Assembly (NCBI RefSeq): GCF_000723205.1
Contig: NZ_HG315671.1
Span: forward strand, 78,090-116,382
DNA: 38,293 bases
From: Formosa agariphila KMM 3901
Lineage (GTDB): Bacteria > Bacteroidota > Bacteroidia > Flavobacteriales > Flavobacteriaceae
Reading direction: 5' to 3'
Part shown: one piece after another, positions 1 to 9,815 of the stretch
Numbering within the stretch: position 1 is the first letter of the stretch
Layout: every line of letters starts with the position of its first letter
Program-made: the position numbers and the translations under genes
The notes under the pieces: model-generated
Seen by the model: only the letters and a program-made list of their open reading frames with translations
Database searches by the model: none
Told to the model about the DNA's origin: nothing

Positions 1-7
1 AAGGTAT

Positions 8-1759
8 TTGCGGGAATTTGATGGAACTGATGGAAATAATGGAACTAATGGAGCAGACGGAGCAGCTGGAGCTGACGGCGTTGGAATAGATTCTACGACC
101 GATAACGGCGATGGTACATTCACCATTTCATATACAGATGGAACCTCATTTACGACTCCAGATTTCACAGGTCCACAAGGTGCTCAAGGTATTGCCGGAA
201 CTGATGGAGCTAATGGAGCAGACGGAGCAACTGGAGCTGACGGCGTTGGAATAGATTCTACGACCGATAACGGCGATGGTACATTCACCATTTCATATAC
301 AGATGGAACCTCATTTACAACTCCAGATTTCACAGGTCCACAAGGTGCTCAAGGTATTGCCGGAACTGATGGAACTAATGGAACTAATGGAGCAGCTGGA
401 GCTGACGGCGTTGGAATAGATTCTACGACCGATAACGGCGATGGTACATTCACCATTTCATATACAGATGGAACCTCATTTACGACTCCAGATTTCACAG
501 GTCCACAAGGTGCTCAAGGTATTGCCGGAACTGATGGAACTAATGGAACTAATGGAGCAGCTGGAGCTGACGGCGTTGGAATAGATTCTACGACCGATAA
601 CGGCGATGGTACATTCACCATTTTATATACAGATGGAACCTCTTTTACGACTCCAGATTTCACAGGTCCACAAGGCGCTCAAGGTATTGCCGGAACTGAT
701 GGAACTGATGGAACTAATGGAGCAGACGGAGCAGCTGGAGCTGATGGAGTTGGAATAGATTCTACGACCAATAACGGCGATGGTACATTTACCATTTCAT
801 ATACAGATGGAACCTCATTTACGACTCCAGATTTCACAGGTCCACAAGGCGCTCAAGGAATTCAAGGACTTGCCGGTCCGGCAGGACCTCAAGGGCCAGC
901 AGGAACGGACGGAGTTGTGAATCCTGAAGATTTAACTGCAGGTGATACATCCATTACAGTTACAAATGGAACAGGAGCTACATTAGTTGATGCTAATGTA
1001 AAGGTAACAGACGGTGGAATTACTACAATAAAATTAGCAGACGGCGCTGTTGCAACAGCTAAAATTGAAGATGGAGCTGTTACTGCTCCAAAATTATCTG
1101 CAGGTGCAGGGGATAATGGACGTGTAGGGGTAGCTGATGATCTAGGAGCTATAACATACCAAAATATTGATGATTTAATTGATGAGCCTTGGAGAAACAC
1201 AGATGATACTCCTGCAACGGATAGCTCAACAAATATTAACTATATGGGGGGTGATATAGGTATAGGTACTAATGACCCAACAGAACGTTTAGATATAGGT
1301 ACGGGTAATTTACGTGTTCGTGATATTAATACATTAGCAGGGGTTTCTACAGATAAAATTGTAGTGGCAGATACAGATGGAGTCTTGAAAACAGTTGACA
1401 ATATCGCACCTAAGTTTTTCTACATGCCAGCAGTAATATTTGAAACCACTACAACAGGTGCAGGATTGTCACGTAATCTATACGAAGATTATAACAAGCA
1501 GTTTACTGGACAACAATTTGATGTAGCTCATGGTGCTACTGGATCTTCTATGACTTATAAAGGTGGTTTAGTAGGTAGTACAGGCGCACCTACTGCAATG
1601 GACGTTTACGCAGACACCGAGTTATACTATTACATATCGTATTACGATCAATCTGTTTTTGCAAATGTGTCTATTAGTGATTCAGGAGTATTGACTTATG
1701 ATATTATAAGTAGTGCAACACCAACAGCGTATATGAATATCATATTTGTAATTAAATAA
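8..1759 (+). CDS. Collagen-like G-X-Y repeat surface protein (5' end missing)
   Basis: The visible 583 residues start inside a glycine-rich region, so the true N-terminus lies before the window. Residues up to about 300 alternate collagen-like Gly-X-Y stretches (GTDGTNGADG, GPQGAQGI) with a segment beginning GVGIDSTT, repeated five times. From about residue 320 the sequence is non-repetitive and includes DGAVATAKIEDGAV and IGIGTNDPTERLDIG, motifs often seen in large flavobacterial cell-surface proteins and in phage tail-fibre-like proteins. The last 150 residues (from about APKFFYMPAVIF) form an unrecognised terminal domain; I see no T9SS sorting domain. The first bases do not fit the repeat frame: compared with the other copies there are two extra bases between 1 and 24, and the frame upstream of them meets a stop. 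Probably an extracellular structural or adhesive protein; its exact role is unknown. Confidence 0.75.
   Translation: MREFDGTDGNNGTNGADGAAGADGVGIDSTTDNGDGTFTISYTDGTSFTTPDFTGPQGAQGIAGTDGANGADGATGADGVGIDSTTDNGDGTFTISYTDGTSFTTPDFTGPQGAQGIAGTDGTNGTNGAAGADGVGIDSTTDNGDGTFTISYTDGTSFTTPDFTGPQGAQGIAGTDGTNGTNGAAGADGVGIDSTTDNGDGTFTILYTDGTSFTTPDFTGPQGAQGIAGTDGTDGTNGADGAAGADGVGIDSTTNNGDGTFTISYTDGTSFTTPDFTGPQGAQGIQGLAGPAGPQGPAGTDGVVNPEDLTAGDTSITVTNGTGATLVDANVKVTDGGITTIKLADGAVATAKIEDGAVTAPKLSAGAGDNGRVGVADDLGAITYQNIDDLIDEPWRNTDDTPATDSSTNINYMGGDIGIGTNDPTERLDIGTGNLRVRDINTLAGVSTDKIVVADTDGVLKTVDNIAPKFFYMPAVIFETTTTGAGLSRNLYEDYNKQFTGQQFDVAHGATGSSMTYKGGLVGSTGAPTAMDVYADTELYYYISYYDQSVFANVSISDSGVLTYDIISSATPTAYMNIIFVIK
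77..865 (+). repeat. Five tandem 165-bp coding repeats
   Basis: Unit starts (the Gly codon of GVGIDS) fall at 77, 242, 407, 572 and 746. The first three steps are exactly 165 bp (55 codons); the last is 174 bp because of three extra collagen codons. The copies are nearly identical at DNA level, including synonymous positions, which points to recent duplication or ongoing homogenisation. Variation sits mainly in the number of short Gly-X-Y triplets. Confidence 0.9.
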
Positions 1760-1769
1760 TATAAACAAA

Positions 1770-1795
1770 CCAGACATGGCTGCGGTGGTGTCTGG
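1770..1795 (+). terminator. Possible hairpin after collagen-like gene
   Basis: CCAGAC (1770-1775) pairs with GTCTGG (1790-1795), flanked by AA and a G-bulged TT, ten bases after the stop codon. The following run is only TTAATTAT, so termination efficiency is doubtful. Confidence 0.3.
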
Positions 1796-1931
1796 GTTAA
1801 TTATAAGGTATAATGTAACTATTTAATTTAATCGTATAAAAGTGTATTGAAGTTTAAAATAATAAAACCCAAAACTTTAAGTGTTTTCTATTTTAAAATT
1901 TTTAATGTGCTTCAATTTATAAACATACAGC

Positions 1932-4900
1932 ATGAAATTTAATAATACTATATATAATAATCTTGGGCAATTTGCCAAGCTCATGCTATTTATGGGGGTG
2001 CTTTTGTTAACCTCACAACATCAAACTTGGGCACAGACTAAGGTGTTGGTAGATAATGTAAGCGCTATTAGTCCTAATGACAAAGTTGGAGGTTTATTTG
2101 GCCCATATAATATGCCAACTGTAATAGACCCAAACAATACTTTAGTAGATGATGACAACTATGCAAGATTACTTGCCAGTCCGGGATTAGTTGCTGGAAT
2201 AGCTTCTTATGATGGATTTATTGAATTGGAATTTCCTGCAACCGTACCGGCAAATACATGGTCTTATGTGCGTATGGAAGGGGATGCCTCGTTATTTGAT
2301 GCTTTATTGGGTGGAAGTTTAGGTAATCTTGTAGGTGGACTGTTGGGGGTTGTTTTAACAGGTGAACAAGTAATTACTATTGATGCGCGTATGGGGAGTA
2401 CTTCTGTACTATCTCGTTCAAGTACATCAGGTTTTACAGAAGATGATGTAAGATTTATTCAAGATGCATTAGGTAATAATTATCTTGCAATTCGTCCAAA
2501 CCAAGCTTACGACCGTTTACGTATTAATAATGATATAGGTTCTTTAGTAGGAGTTGGGAATGAAGTAGAATTAGATGTTTACAGCGCTTTTTATTTTGAT
2601 AGCGTAGGAGGCGAGTGTGGTCGTCCATTTGCAACTTCTTTTGATGGAGACGGCGGTATTGGTATAAGTTTATTAGATGTTCAAAATCAAAACTTAAATA
2701 ATGCCATAGATACTGATCTTAATACATATTCTAGTTTACAATCTGGATCGATAGTCGATCTTAGTGTAGCATCCTCTTTACAACAAAGCTTTTATTTTTC
2801 ATCTCCTGGTTCAGATGATAACACCTTAAATATTAAAATAGCTTTAGGGTCAAGTGGTCTTGCTAGCGTAGATTTAATAAGTGGTATACAAGTTTTACTT
2901 TATGATGAAGATGATGCTTTGATATATACACGTAGTTTACAAAGTGGCTTGCTTAATGATGCATCTGCCTTAGGTTTATTAGATAATGGAGATCCAATAA
3001 CAGTTACTTTTGCGCCGGGTATTGCATTTAGTCGTGCTGTGGTAAAATTAAACAGCCTTTTAGGTGTAGATGTAATAGGGGATGGAATAAAAATATATGA
3101 TGTACAGCGCTATGATGAAGATGTCACCGGTTGCGACAATCCATTAATTGCAGCTTTACCTACTGCTACTACTGGTCCTTTAGAGATGCCTTCTTGTGCT
3201 GCTAGTTTATTAGATTTTGAAAATGTAGATTTCCCTGGTTATGCTGTTGATGGTAATAATGAAAGCTATGCCGTTTTAAATGCAGATGCAGGAAATCTTT
3301 TAACTAGTGGTCCATCTTCTGGATTTGTAAAAATGGATTTAGGAAGTGTAAATGCAGGTCAAATTACTTATGTACGTATTGGTTATGATGACGATGTCTT
3401 AGACCGTTTATTAGGAGGTACTTTAGGGCAATTGGTTGGTAACCTTGCAAATGATTTACTTTTAGGGAACCAATACATTCAGGTACAAGCTTATGATGCT
3501 GGGAATACCGAAATCTTAAATTTAACCAGTCAAGACTTTTTTGGAGGGGCTAATGGTAACGCTTCCGGAAATGTAACCCTTGTTGAAGATAATATAGGAA
3601 GGCCTTATTTAGCAATTAAGCCAAGTGCAGCCTATAGTAGTATTCAGATAACAAATCATGTAACAGCTGTGTTGCCTACAGGTAAACAAAGTGCATTGCA
3701 CGTATATAATGCATGTTTTGAAACCGGTACAGAGCCTTGTTTTTCTGCAAACTTTACCTCGTATACAGGATCGGGTATCAGCTTGTCATTAGCAGAACTT
3801 TCTACAGCAGGTGTAACCAATCCTTACAGAGCAATAAATGAAAATTCATCAGATTATTCAGAAATTAATTTAGGTGTAGCGGGTGTAGCCGCATCTGTAT
3901 ATCAATCGGTTTACTTTTCGCAACCGTCTCAAACAGGAGATCATGTAAAAATTAGGTTGTCTTTAGAACCTAGTGCTTTATTATCGTTAGATCTTTTGGG
4001 AACCTATAAAATTAAATTCTATAATGGTTCCACCCAGGTAGGACCAGATTATAATTTGCAGAGTGGCTTAATAAACAATATAGATTTACTCGGTTTATTT
4101 GGTTCTGGTGGTAGTGTAACCTTAGATTTTGAATCGCCAGGTATTTTTGATCGCGTAGATGTTGGTGTAGAATCTTTAGTGGCAGTAGGTACAACTGCTC
4201 CGCCTATGCGTTTATATGAAGTAAGTCGTTATGGAGATGCTTGTCCTATCGTAATTACGCCATCTCCTTTTGAAGACTCTTTATGTCTATCAAAAATAGT
4301 AGATTCAGAAAATGCAGACGAACTTCAAAACCTAACAGATGAAGACTTTGATAGTTATGCAACTTTAAACTCAGGTGCTGGATTCTTATTAGGTTCTAAT
4401 CAATTTCAAGGTTTTGTAGAAATGGGATACGATCAAGACGTTGCGGCAGGTGTTACAACTTATGTTCGAATCGATTTTGATACTTCTATTCTTGAAGGCT
4501 TGATAAGTGGAAGCTTAGGGAATTTAGTTTCGGGTGTATTAAATGGGCTTGTCTTAGGGGATCATTATTTTCAAGTTGATGTAAAAAATAACACGTATGA
4601 TGTTAGTACTGGTGATGTTACATCATCTACTACAATAGCATCAGCTTCTAGTAATGCAGCTAGTGTTGGTGGAAATAATATGATACGTGTGGTGCAAGAT
4701 GCAGCGGGCCGATATTATATCGCCGTAACTCCAGATCAAGCGTATAATGCCATTCGTATTACAGATGTTACAAATAGTGCTTTAGGGCTTTTAGCGCAGC
4801 CAAATACCATGAATGTATATGGTATGTGTACAGAAATAAGTGAAGATCGTTGTTTAGATGCATTTGCAACTTCTTACGAATACTCTGGACTAAATTTAAG

Positions 4901-5390
4901 TGTTAATGATGTTTCAGGAGCAGGAGTTACTAATCCGTCCTACGCTATTGACGATAATACACAACATTACTCAGAGATTAGTAATGGAACACTAGCAGTA
5001 GGAACTTCTACCAAGCAATGGATCTTTTTCAATACCGTTTCTAACAGTTCAGATATAGCAGTCATTAAATTCAAAACCGGTGGTGGTGGAGTGGATGTAG
5101 ATGTTTTAGGAGGCTTACAAATTAAAGCCTATTTAGGAAATACCGAAGTTGCTGTGTTTGATTTTGGAGATGGAATAATAAATGGGCTAAACGTAATAAA
5201 TCTATTAAATAACGGAGACACAGTTTCATTGAATTTCAGACCAGGTGTTAATTTCGATAGAATAAGTGTAGGTGTTGAAACCTTAGTTGGTGTTGCTGTA
5301 TTTCCACCAGTTCATCTTTATGGCGTGAATAAATTATGTAATAGAAGTTATTTAATTACCAACCCAATGATTTACCAAAAAGTAAATTAA
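1932..5390 (+). CDS. Large secreted protein with three internal repeats
   Basis: The 1152-residue product has a signal peptide (hydrophobic LMLFMGVLLLTS, cleavage near TWAQTK at about 35). The rest is three homologous units of roughly 350-390 residues, starting near residues 38, 410 and 770. Each has a first half (FVEM/FVKM, YVRI, then a GS/GTLG-LV-LL motif, then a Y-AI-P--AY segment) and a second half (Cys, FATSY/FTSYTGSGISLS, NP--AID, YSEI, LQSGL-N, F--PG--FDR, V-SLV, LYEV). The beta-rich look suggests jelly-roll or carbohydrate-binding-like modules, but I do not recognise a named family. No C-terminal sorting domain is visible. It leads a four-gene operon (next start 14 bases after the stop) with a type B sorted protein, PorP/SprF and an OmpA-like protein, so it probably reaches or acts at the cell surface. 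Confidence 0.8.
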   Translation: MKFNNTIYNNLGQFAKLMLFMGVLLLTSQHQTWAQTKVLVDNVSAISPNDKVGGLFGPYNMPTVIDPNNTLVDDDNYARLLASPGLVAGIASYDGFIELEFPATVPANTWSYVRMEGDASLFDALLGGSLGNLVGGLLGVVLTGEQVITIDARMGSTSVLSRSSTSGFTEDDVRFIQDALGNNYLAIRPNQAYDRLRINNDIGSLVGVGNEVELDVYSAFYFDSVGGECGRPFATSFDGDGGIGISLLDVQNQNLNNAIDTDLNTYSSLQSGSIVDLSVASSLQQSFYFSSPGSDDNTLNIKIALGSSGLASVDLISGIQVLLYDEDDALIYTRSLQSGLLNDASALGLLDNGDPITVTFAPGIAFSRAVVKLNSLLGVDVIGDGIKIYDVQRYDEDVTGCDNPLIAALPTATTGPLEMPSCAASLLDFENVDFPGYAVDGNNESYAVLNADAGNLLTSGPSSGFVKMDLGSVNAGQITYVRIGYDDDVLDRLLGGTLGQLVGNLANDLLLGNQYIQVQAYDAGNTEILNLTSQDFFGGANGNASGNVTLVEDNIGRPYLAIKPSAAYSSIQITNHVTAVLPTGKQSALHVYNACFETGTEPCFSANFTSYTGSGISLSLAELSTAGVTNPYRAINENSSDYSEINLGVAGVAASVYQSVYFSQPSQTGDHVKIRLSLEPSALLSLDLLGTYKIKFYNGSTQVGPDYNLQSGLINNIDLLGLFGSGGSVTLDFESPGIFDRVDVGVESLVAVGTTAPPMRLYEVSRYGDACPIVITPSPFEDSLCLSKIVDSENADELQNLTDEDFDSYATLNSGAGFLLGSNQFQGFVEMGYDQDVAAGVTTYVRIDFDTSILEGLISGSLGNLVSGVLNGLVLGDHYFQVDVKNNTYDVSTGDVTSSTTIASASSNAASVGGNNMIRVVQDAAGRYYIAVTPDQAYNAIRITDVTNSALGLLAQPNTMNVYGMCTEISEDRCLDAFATSYEYSGLNLSVNDVSGAGVTNPSYAIDDNTQHYSEISNGTLAVGTSTKQWIFFNTVSNSSDIAVIKFKTGGGGVDVDVLGGLQIKAYLGNTEVAVFDFGDGIINGLNVINLLNNGDTVSLNFRPGVNFDRISVGVETLVGVAVFPPVHLYGVNKLCNRSYLITNPMIYQKVN

Positions 5391-5404
5391 TAAAAAGAAT
5401 CTTT

Positions 5405-6643
5405 ATGAAAAAACAGATATTTTATATGATAATACTTTTTTTAAATGTGGGCTTGTATGCACAGACCTCAAATAATGGAATATTGTCAGTAAGTGAAAAC
5501 ACACAGTTTTCTATAGTAGAACGCTTTGATAATTTATCGTTAGGTGAATTTTATAACGATGGTGAAACCTTTATATATAATGATTTTAGTAACGATGGTG
5601 TCTTAGATTTTTATGAAAACACAGGAATTACAAAGTTTATAGGTTCAGATATTCAAAACATTAGCGGGACTCAGGTTAGTTACTTATATAATGTGCTTTT
5701 TAATAATAATAGTAGTGCAGATCCCTTTCATATATCAGGCGAGATAAACATAAGTGGTGTATCAGATTTTAATCAAGGCATAGTCGATAATGATAATTTT
5801 GGAGGAGAAATTACATTTAACAATGGTAGTAGCCATATAAATACGTCAGACCTAAGTCATGTAGATGGATTTGTAAATAAATTTGGAGATGAAGATTTTA
5901 TATTTCCTATTGGAGATGGCGGGTATTATCGTTTAGCAGGAACCTCTGTAGCAACAGATTCTGATGTCTTTTTTACAGCAAAGTATTTTTTCGAAAATTC
6001 GGATGCCCTTTACTCTCATGATTCTAAATCAGAAGACATTCAAGACATCAATAATCAGGAATATTGGACTATTGAAAAAGCGAATGTGGCTACCGAAAAC
6101 GGGTTGGTAACCTTGTCTTGGCGAACAGTTACTACACCAAGTTCTTTTGTGGACGCAGCACAAGATAATGCGTTAACAATTGTAAGGTGGGATAGCGCTA
6201 GTAACACTTGGGTAGATGAAGGTGGTGCTATTAATTTAGACGACCAAACTATTACAACAGGAGTAACTAATTATGGCATTTTTACATTAGGCCGTTTAAA
6301 TTCAGATGCCGAAATGCCTTGTGCGCTAGAAATATATAATTACGTATCTCCAAACGGAGATGGTAAAAACGATTTTTTCTTTATTGATAAAACAAGTGAC
6401 GAATGTGCAAGAAACCTAACCGTTCAAGTGTTTAATCGCTGGGGTGTTAAGGTTTATGAAACGACTAATTACGGAGAAAACGGGAATGTTTTCGATGGTC
6501 ATTCCTCTGGTCGTTTAACAGTAAAGGATTCAGACAAGCTACCTGCTAGTACCTATTATTATATTTTGAAATATGAATATGGTAGTACTACAGATAGTCA
6601 GTTGCATAAACAAGCAGGTTTTTTATACTTAAGCGATAACTAA
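5405..6643 (+). CDS. T9SS type B sorting domain-containing protein
   Basis: A 412-residue secreted protein. The signal peptide is MKKQIFYMIILFLNVGLYAQ. The middle is beta-rich with a FGDEDFIFPIGDGG motif near residue 160, common in flavobacterial surface proteins. The last 100 residues are the gliding-motility-associated C-terminal domain (CHU_C, type B CTD): YVSPNGDGKNDFFFI, VQVFNRWGVKVYET and a terminal YYYILKYEY...GFLYL pattern. Type B domains direct export through T9SS and depend on a PorP/SprF-like partner, which is encoded two bases downstream. It may serve as the exported or anchoring partner for the preceding large protein; that is inference from operon order. Confidence 0.9.
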   Translation: MKKQIFYMIILFLNVGLYAQTSNNGILSVSENTQFSIVERFDNLSLGEFYNDGETFIYNDFSNDGVLDFYENTGITKFIGSDIQNISGTQVSYLYNVLFNNNSSADPFHISGEINISGVSDFNQGIVDNDNFGGEITFNNGSSHINTSDLSHVDGFVNKFGDEDFIFPIGDGGYYRLAGTSVATDSDVFFTAKYFFENSDALYSHDSKSEDIQDINNQEYWTIEKANVATENGLVTLSWRTVTTPSSFVDAAQDNALTIVRWDSASNTWVDEGGAINLDDQTITTGVTNYGIFTLGRLNSDAEMPCALEIYNYVSPNGDGKNDFFFIDKTSDECARNLTVQVFNRWGVKVYETTNYGENGNVFDGHSSGRLTVKDSDKLPASTYYYILKYEYGSTTDSQLHKQAGFLYLSDN

Positions 6644-6644
6644 T

Positions 6645-7589
6645 ATGAATAAAACTACAATTATATCAAAGAAATCAAATATATCTGTTTTGGTGTTATT
6701 ATTGGGGGTGCTTTTTATAGCGCCGTCCATGGAAGCACAACAAAATTCAGAATATACACAATACATGTATAATACAATAGCTATTAACCCTGCATATGCA
6801 GGATCTAGAGAATCGCTTAGTATGTTAGGTATTTATAGAAACCAATGGGTTGGTCTAGATGGCGCTCCAGAAACTTTAAATTTCTCAGCACATTCTTCTG
6901 TAGGAGTTAAAGGTGTTGGAGTAGGGTTAGGATTTACAAGCGATAAATTAGGTCCTTCCGAAGAAAGTATACTTTCAGCAGATTTCTCTTATACCATTAG
7001 AGTGGGATACGATTTAAAATTGGCCTTAGGTGTAAAGGGAGGGATTTCTCTATGGAATTTAGATCCTACTAAATTAAATATTTACGACCCAAATGATGTT
7101 TCTTTAAATCAGGCAAACTATAGCTCACCAATTATTGGAGCAGGAGTGTATTTGTATTCTGATAAATGGTATGTCGGATTGTCGTCTCCAAATTTTATAG
7201 AAACAACACATTATGACGATATACAAGCGTCTACGTTTACAGAAAAAGCGCATTTTTATTTAATTGGTGGGTATATATATGAAGCAAATCCGAGATTAAA
7301 ATTAAAACCGGCATTTTTAGTGAAATCTGTTATGGGAGCTCCATTAGCGGTAGATTTATCTCTAAATGCACTTATAAACGAGGGTTTAACTCTTGGTCTT
7401 TCTTACAGATTAGATGCTGCGGTAAGTGTTTTAGCAGGCTTCCAAGTCTCTAGATCTATTATGATTGGATACGCATACGATTATGATACAACCGAGTTAG
7501 GAAACTATAACGATGGATCTCATGAGATACTTTTAAGATTTGAATTAGGTACTAGAAGAAGAGGAATAGTAAACCCAAGATTCTTTTAA
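6645..7589 (+). CDS. PorP/SprF family type IX secretion membrane protein
   Basis: A 314-residue outer-membrane beta-barrel protein. After a signal peptide ending near SMEAQQ it has the family hallmark QYMYNTIAINPAYAGSRE (residues about 38-57), then NQWVGLDGAP, alternating beta-strand segments such as VGVGLGFTSDKLGP, and a C-terminal strand region ILLRFELG. Members act with T9SS to secrete or retain at the surface proteins bearing type B CTDs. The start lies one base beyond the preceding stop codon, indicating translational coupling. It is one of many paralogues usual in this family, so I do not assign sprF itself. Confidence 0.92.
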   Translation: MNKTTIISKKSNISVLVLLLGVLFIAPSMEAQQNSEYTQYMYNTIAINPAYAGSRESLSMLGIYRNQWVGLDGAPETLNFSAHSSVGVKGVGVGLGFTSDKLGPSEESILSADFSYTIRVGYDLKLALGVKGGISLWNLDPTKLNIYDPNDVSLNQANYSSPIIGAGVYLYSDKWYVGLSSPNFIETTHYDDIQASTFTEKAHFYLIGGYIYEANPRLKLKPAFLVKSVMGAPLAVDLSLNALINEGLTLGLSYRLDAAVSVLAGFQVSRSIMIGYAYDYDTTELGNYNDGSHEILLRFELGTRRRGIVNPRFF

Positions 7590-7605
7590 CAAAAAAAATA
7601 GAGCA

Positions 7606-9549
7606 ATGAAAAAAATTACATTCTTATATAGTGTCCTCTGGTTTTGTTTAACGCTAGCAGTGGTAATACCTGCCAACGGACAAGAAAAAAAATTAATTCA
7701 AGCCAGTCAGAATTATGATCAATTAGATTACGTAAATGCTCAAAAAATATATTTGTCTGTTGCACAGAATGGTTATAAATCGGAAGAATTATATACAAAA
7801 TTAGCAAATAGCTATTATTTTAATGCGCAGTACGATCAAGCAGTAAAATGGTATGATGAGTTATTTCTTATGGTTGAAAAGCCTAAAGAAAACATCATAT
7901 ATTTAAGATATTCTCAAGCATTAAAAGCTATTGGACAAAAAGACAAAGCAATGGAGTTTTACAATCTTTTTGTTTCCGATAGTCAGTATAATGAAACCTC
8001 ATTATTGGCAGAAGATTATTTAAACCTAATTACACAAAATTCAGGTAGGTATGATTTAAATCCGATTCGTGATCTATACGACAAGAATAAAATTTCATTT
8101 GGTCATGAAAAAATTGGAGACACGTTATTTTTTGCTTCAACTAAAGACTCCAAAGCTATATTAAAGAAAAAAAGTGCTTGGGATGGACTTAGCTTTTTGT
8201 CACTTTACGAAGTCGAGTTAGATTCTTTAAACCAGGTTGTAGGTAACCCTAAAATGTTAAAAGGGAAGTTAAATGGAAAGTTTCATGAATCTTCTCCAGT
8301 GTTTACACCTGATAATAAAACTATGTTTCTTACAAGAAGTAACATTAATATAGACGACGCTACAGGCGAATATAAATTAAAGATATATAAGTCTGTGAAA
8401 TTAAATGATAAGTGGCAGGAAGCTGAAGAATTATCGTTTAATCACGATGATTTTTCAACAGCACACCCAGCCCTAAATTCAGATGGCACTAAACTCTATT
8501 TTTCATCAGATCGTCCGGGTGGTTATGGGAGTTCAGATATTTATGTATCAACTATAAATAAGCAAGGAGCTGTTGGCGAACCTGTAAATCTTGGTCCGGA
8601 GATAAATACGGCAGGAAAGGAAACTTTTCCTTTCGTAACCACGCTTAATGAACTTTATTTCTCATCAGATGGTCATTTTGGATTAGGTGGATTGGATATC
8701 TTTTATGTAAAAATTGTTGACGACCATTACGGGAATCTATTAAACATTGGTGAGCCTTTAAATTCTAATGCAGATGACTTTGCTTTCGGAATAGATTTAC
8801 ACAACAATAGAGGGTTTATAAGTTCTAATCGTTCTACTAAAGAAGGAGAATTTGTATATGATAATATTTATACATTTAAAGAAAAAGCGCCAATAAAAGA
8901 TGTTTTTTATTCTGATATAAGCGGATATGTTACAGATAGACAATCCAAAAGACCTATTGAAGGCGCAAGAATAAGTTTAAGAAATGCTGATGGCGAAACA
9001 CTTCAGGAGGTCGAGACTAATGCACTTGGATTTTATGAAATTGAGACTAAAAAATTTCAATCTTATTTCATTAAATCAGAAAAAGATAGATATGATACCG
9101 ATGAACGTCTTATTCAAACAGAAGTAGATCATCAGGAGATTAATTTTCAGTTACAACAGAATATTGTAGATCTTACTCCAGGTATGAATCTAGCAGAAGT
9201 ATTAAATATTCCAATAATTTATTTTGATTATGATAAGTCTAATATTCGTGAAGATGCTGAAGTTGAATTGCAAAAAATATTAATAACATTAAATGAGTAT
9301 CCTGCTTTAAAGCTAGAAATACGATCTCATACAGACAGTCGTGGTAGTGATGCATATAATATGAAGTTGTCTTCTAGTCGTGCACAATCTACTTTAGATT
9401 ATTTAGTAATTAATGGTATAGATAAAAATAGGTTAACAGCTAAAGGTTTTGGTGAATCTCGCTTAGTAAATAAATGTTCTAATGGCGTAGAGTGCACAGA
9501 ATCGGAACACGAAGATAATAGACGAAGTGAATTTATAATAATAGATTAA
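7606..9549 (+). CDS. PorE-like TPR/beta-propeller/OmpA protein
   Basis: The 647-residue product has a signal peptide (cleavage near ANGQEKK, no lipobox Cys). Order of parts: TPR-like helices (about 28-140), PD40-type beta-propeller repeats (about 160-420; DGTKLYFSSDRPGGYGSSDIY and LYFSSDGHFGLGGLDIFYV are typical blades), a carboxypeptidase-regulatory-like domain (about 435-505; SGYVTDRQSKRPIEGARISL), and a C-terminal OmpA peptidoglycan-binding domain (about 535-647; IYFDYDKSNIRED, RSHTDSRGSDAYN, LSSSRAQS, NRRSEFII). This is the architecture of the T9SS-associated protein PorE, which links the outer-membrane complex to peptidoglycan. As last gene after PorP/SprF it likely anchors that secreted assembly. 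Whether it serves the core T9SS or only this cluster cannot be told here. Confidence 0.88.
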   Translation: MKKITFLYSVLWFCLTLAVVIPANGQEKKLIQASQNYDQLDYVNAQKIYLSVAQNGYKSEELYTKLANSYYFNAQYDQAVKWYDELFLMVEKPKENIIYLRYSQALKAIGQKDKAMEFYNLFVSDSQYNETSLLAEDYLNLITQNSGRYDLNPIRDLYDKNKISFGHEKIGDTLFFASTKDSKAILKKKSAWDGLSFLSLYEVELDSLNQVVGNPKMLKGKLNGKFHESSPVFTPDNKTMFLTRSNINIDDATGEYKLKIYKSVKLNDKWQEAEELSFNHDDFSTAHPALNSDGTKLYFSSDRPGGYGSSDIYVSTINKQGAVGEPVNLGPEINTAGKETFPFVTTLNELYFSSDGHFGLGGLDIFYVKIVDDHYGNLLNIGEPLNSNADDFAFGIDLHNNRGFISSNRSTKEGEFVYDNIYTFKEKAPIKDVFYSDISGYVTDRQSKRPIEGARISLRNADGETLQEVETNALGFYEIETKKFQSYFIKSEKDRYDTDERLIQTEVDHQEINFQLQQNIVDLTPGMNLAEVLNIPIIYFDYDKSNIREDAEVELQKILITLNEYPALKLEIRSHTDSRGSDAYNMKLSSSRAQSTLDYLVINGIDKNRLTAKGFGESRLVNKCSNGVECTESEHEDNRRSEFIIID

Positions 9550-9739
9550 TGTTTAATGCCCTCTTTTTTGATAATCTTATACATATTGAGTTGGATTAAT
9601 AGCAAAGTAAAGTCTTCTTATATTTTGATAGATTAATAGCACTTAAAAGAGGGTTTATTAAATTTTTTTTATGATATATCATATCTAGAATAAAGTCCAT
9701 ATTGGTTCTGTTATAACTGACATATGTACATTTATTAAT

Positions 9740-9804
9740 GGAAGAAATATTAGTATAATTGACTACCAGTTGGTGTGTCGTGAGTTAGAATCTCATCTTC
9801 TCCA
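9740..9804 (+). pseudogene. Decayed tRNA-like sequence
   Basis: The 3' part looks like the end of a tRNA. GTGAG (9779-9783) pairs with CTCAT (9791-9795, one G-U pair) around a 7-base loop TTAGAAT, a one-base change from the canonical TTCGAAT. It is followed by CTTCTCC plus discriminator A. The candidate 5' acceptor strand GGAAGAA (9740) pairs only imperfectly, and the span is about 65 bases, too short for an intact tRNA; no anticodon arm can be drawn with confidence. A strong terminator follows at once, as after the intact tRNA-Asn later in the window. I read this as a truncated tRNA gene or an attachment-site remnant; chance similarity is possible. Confidence 0.4.
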
Positions 9805-9815
9805 CTAGTGTTAAT

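Noticed and set aside
889-1200. Minus-strand open frame opposite the collagen-like gene
   Set aside because: A shadow of the repetitive coding strand, with Pro/Ser-rich antisense composition and no start context.
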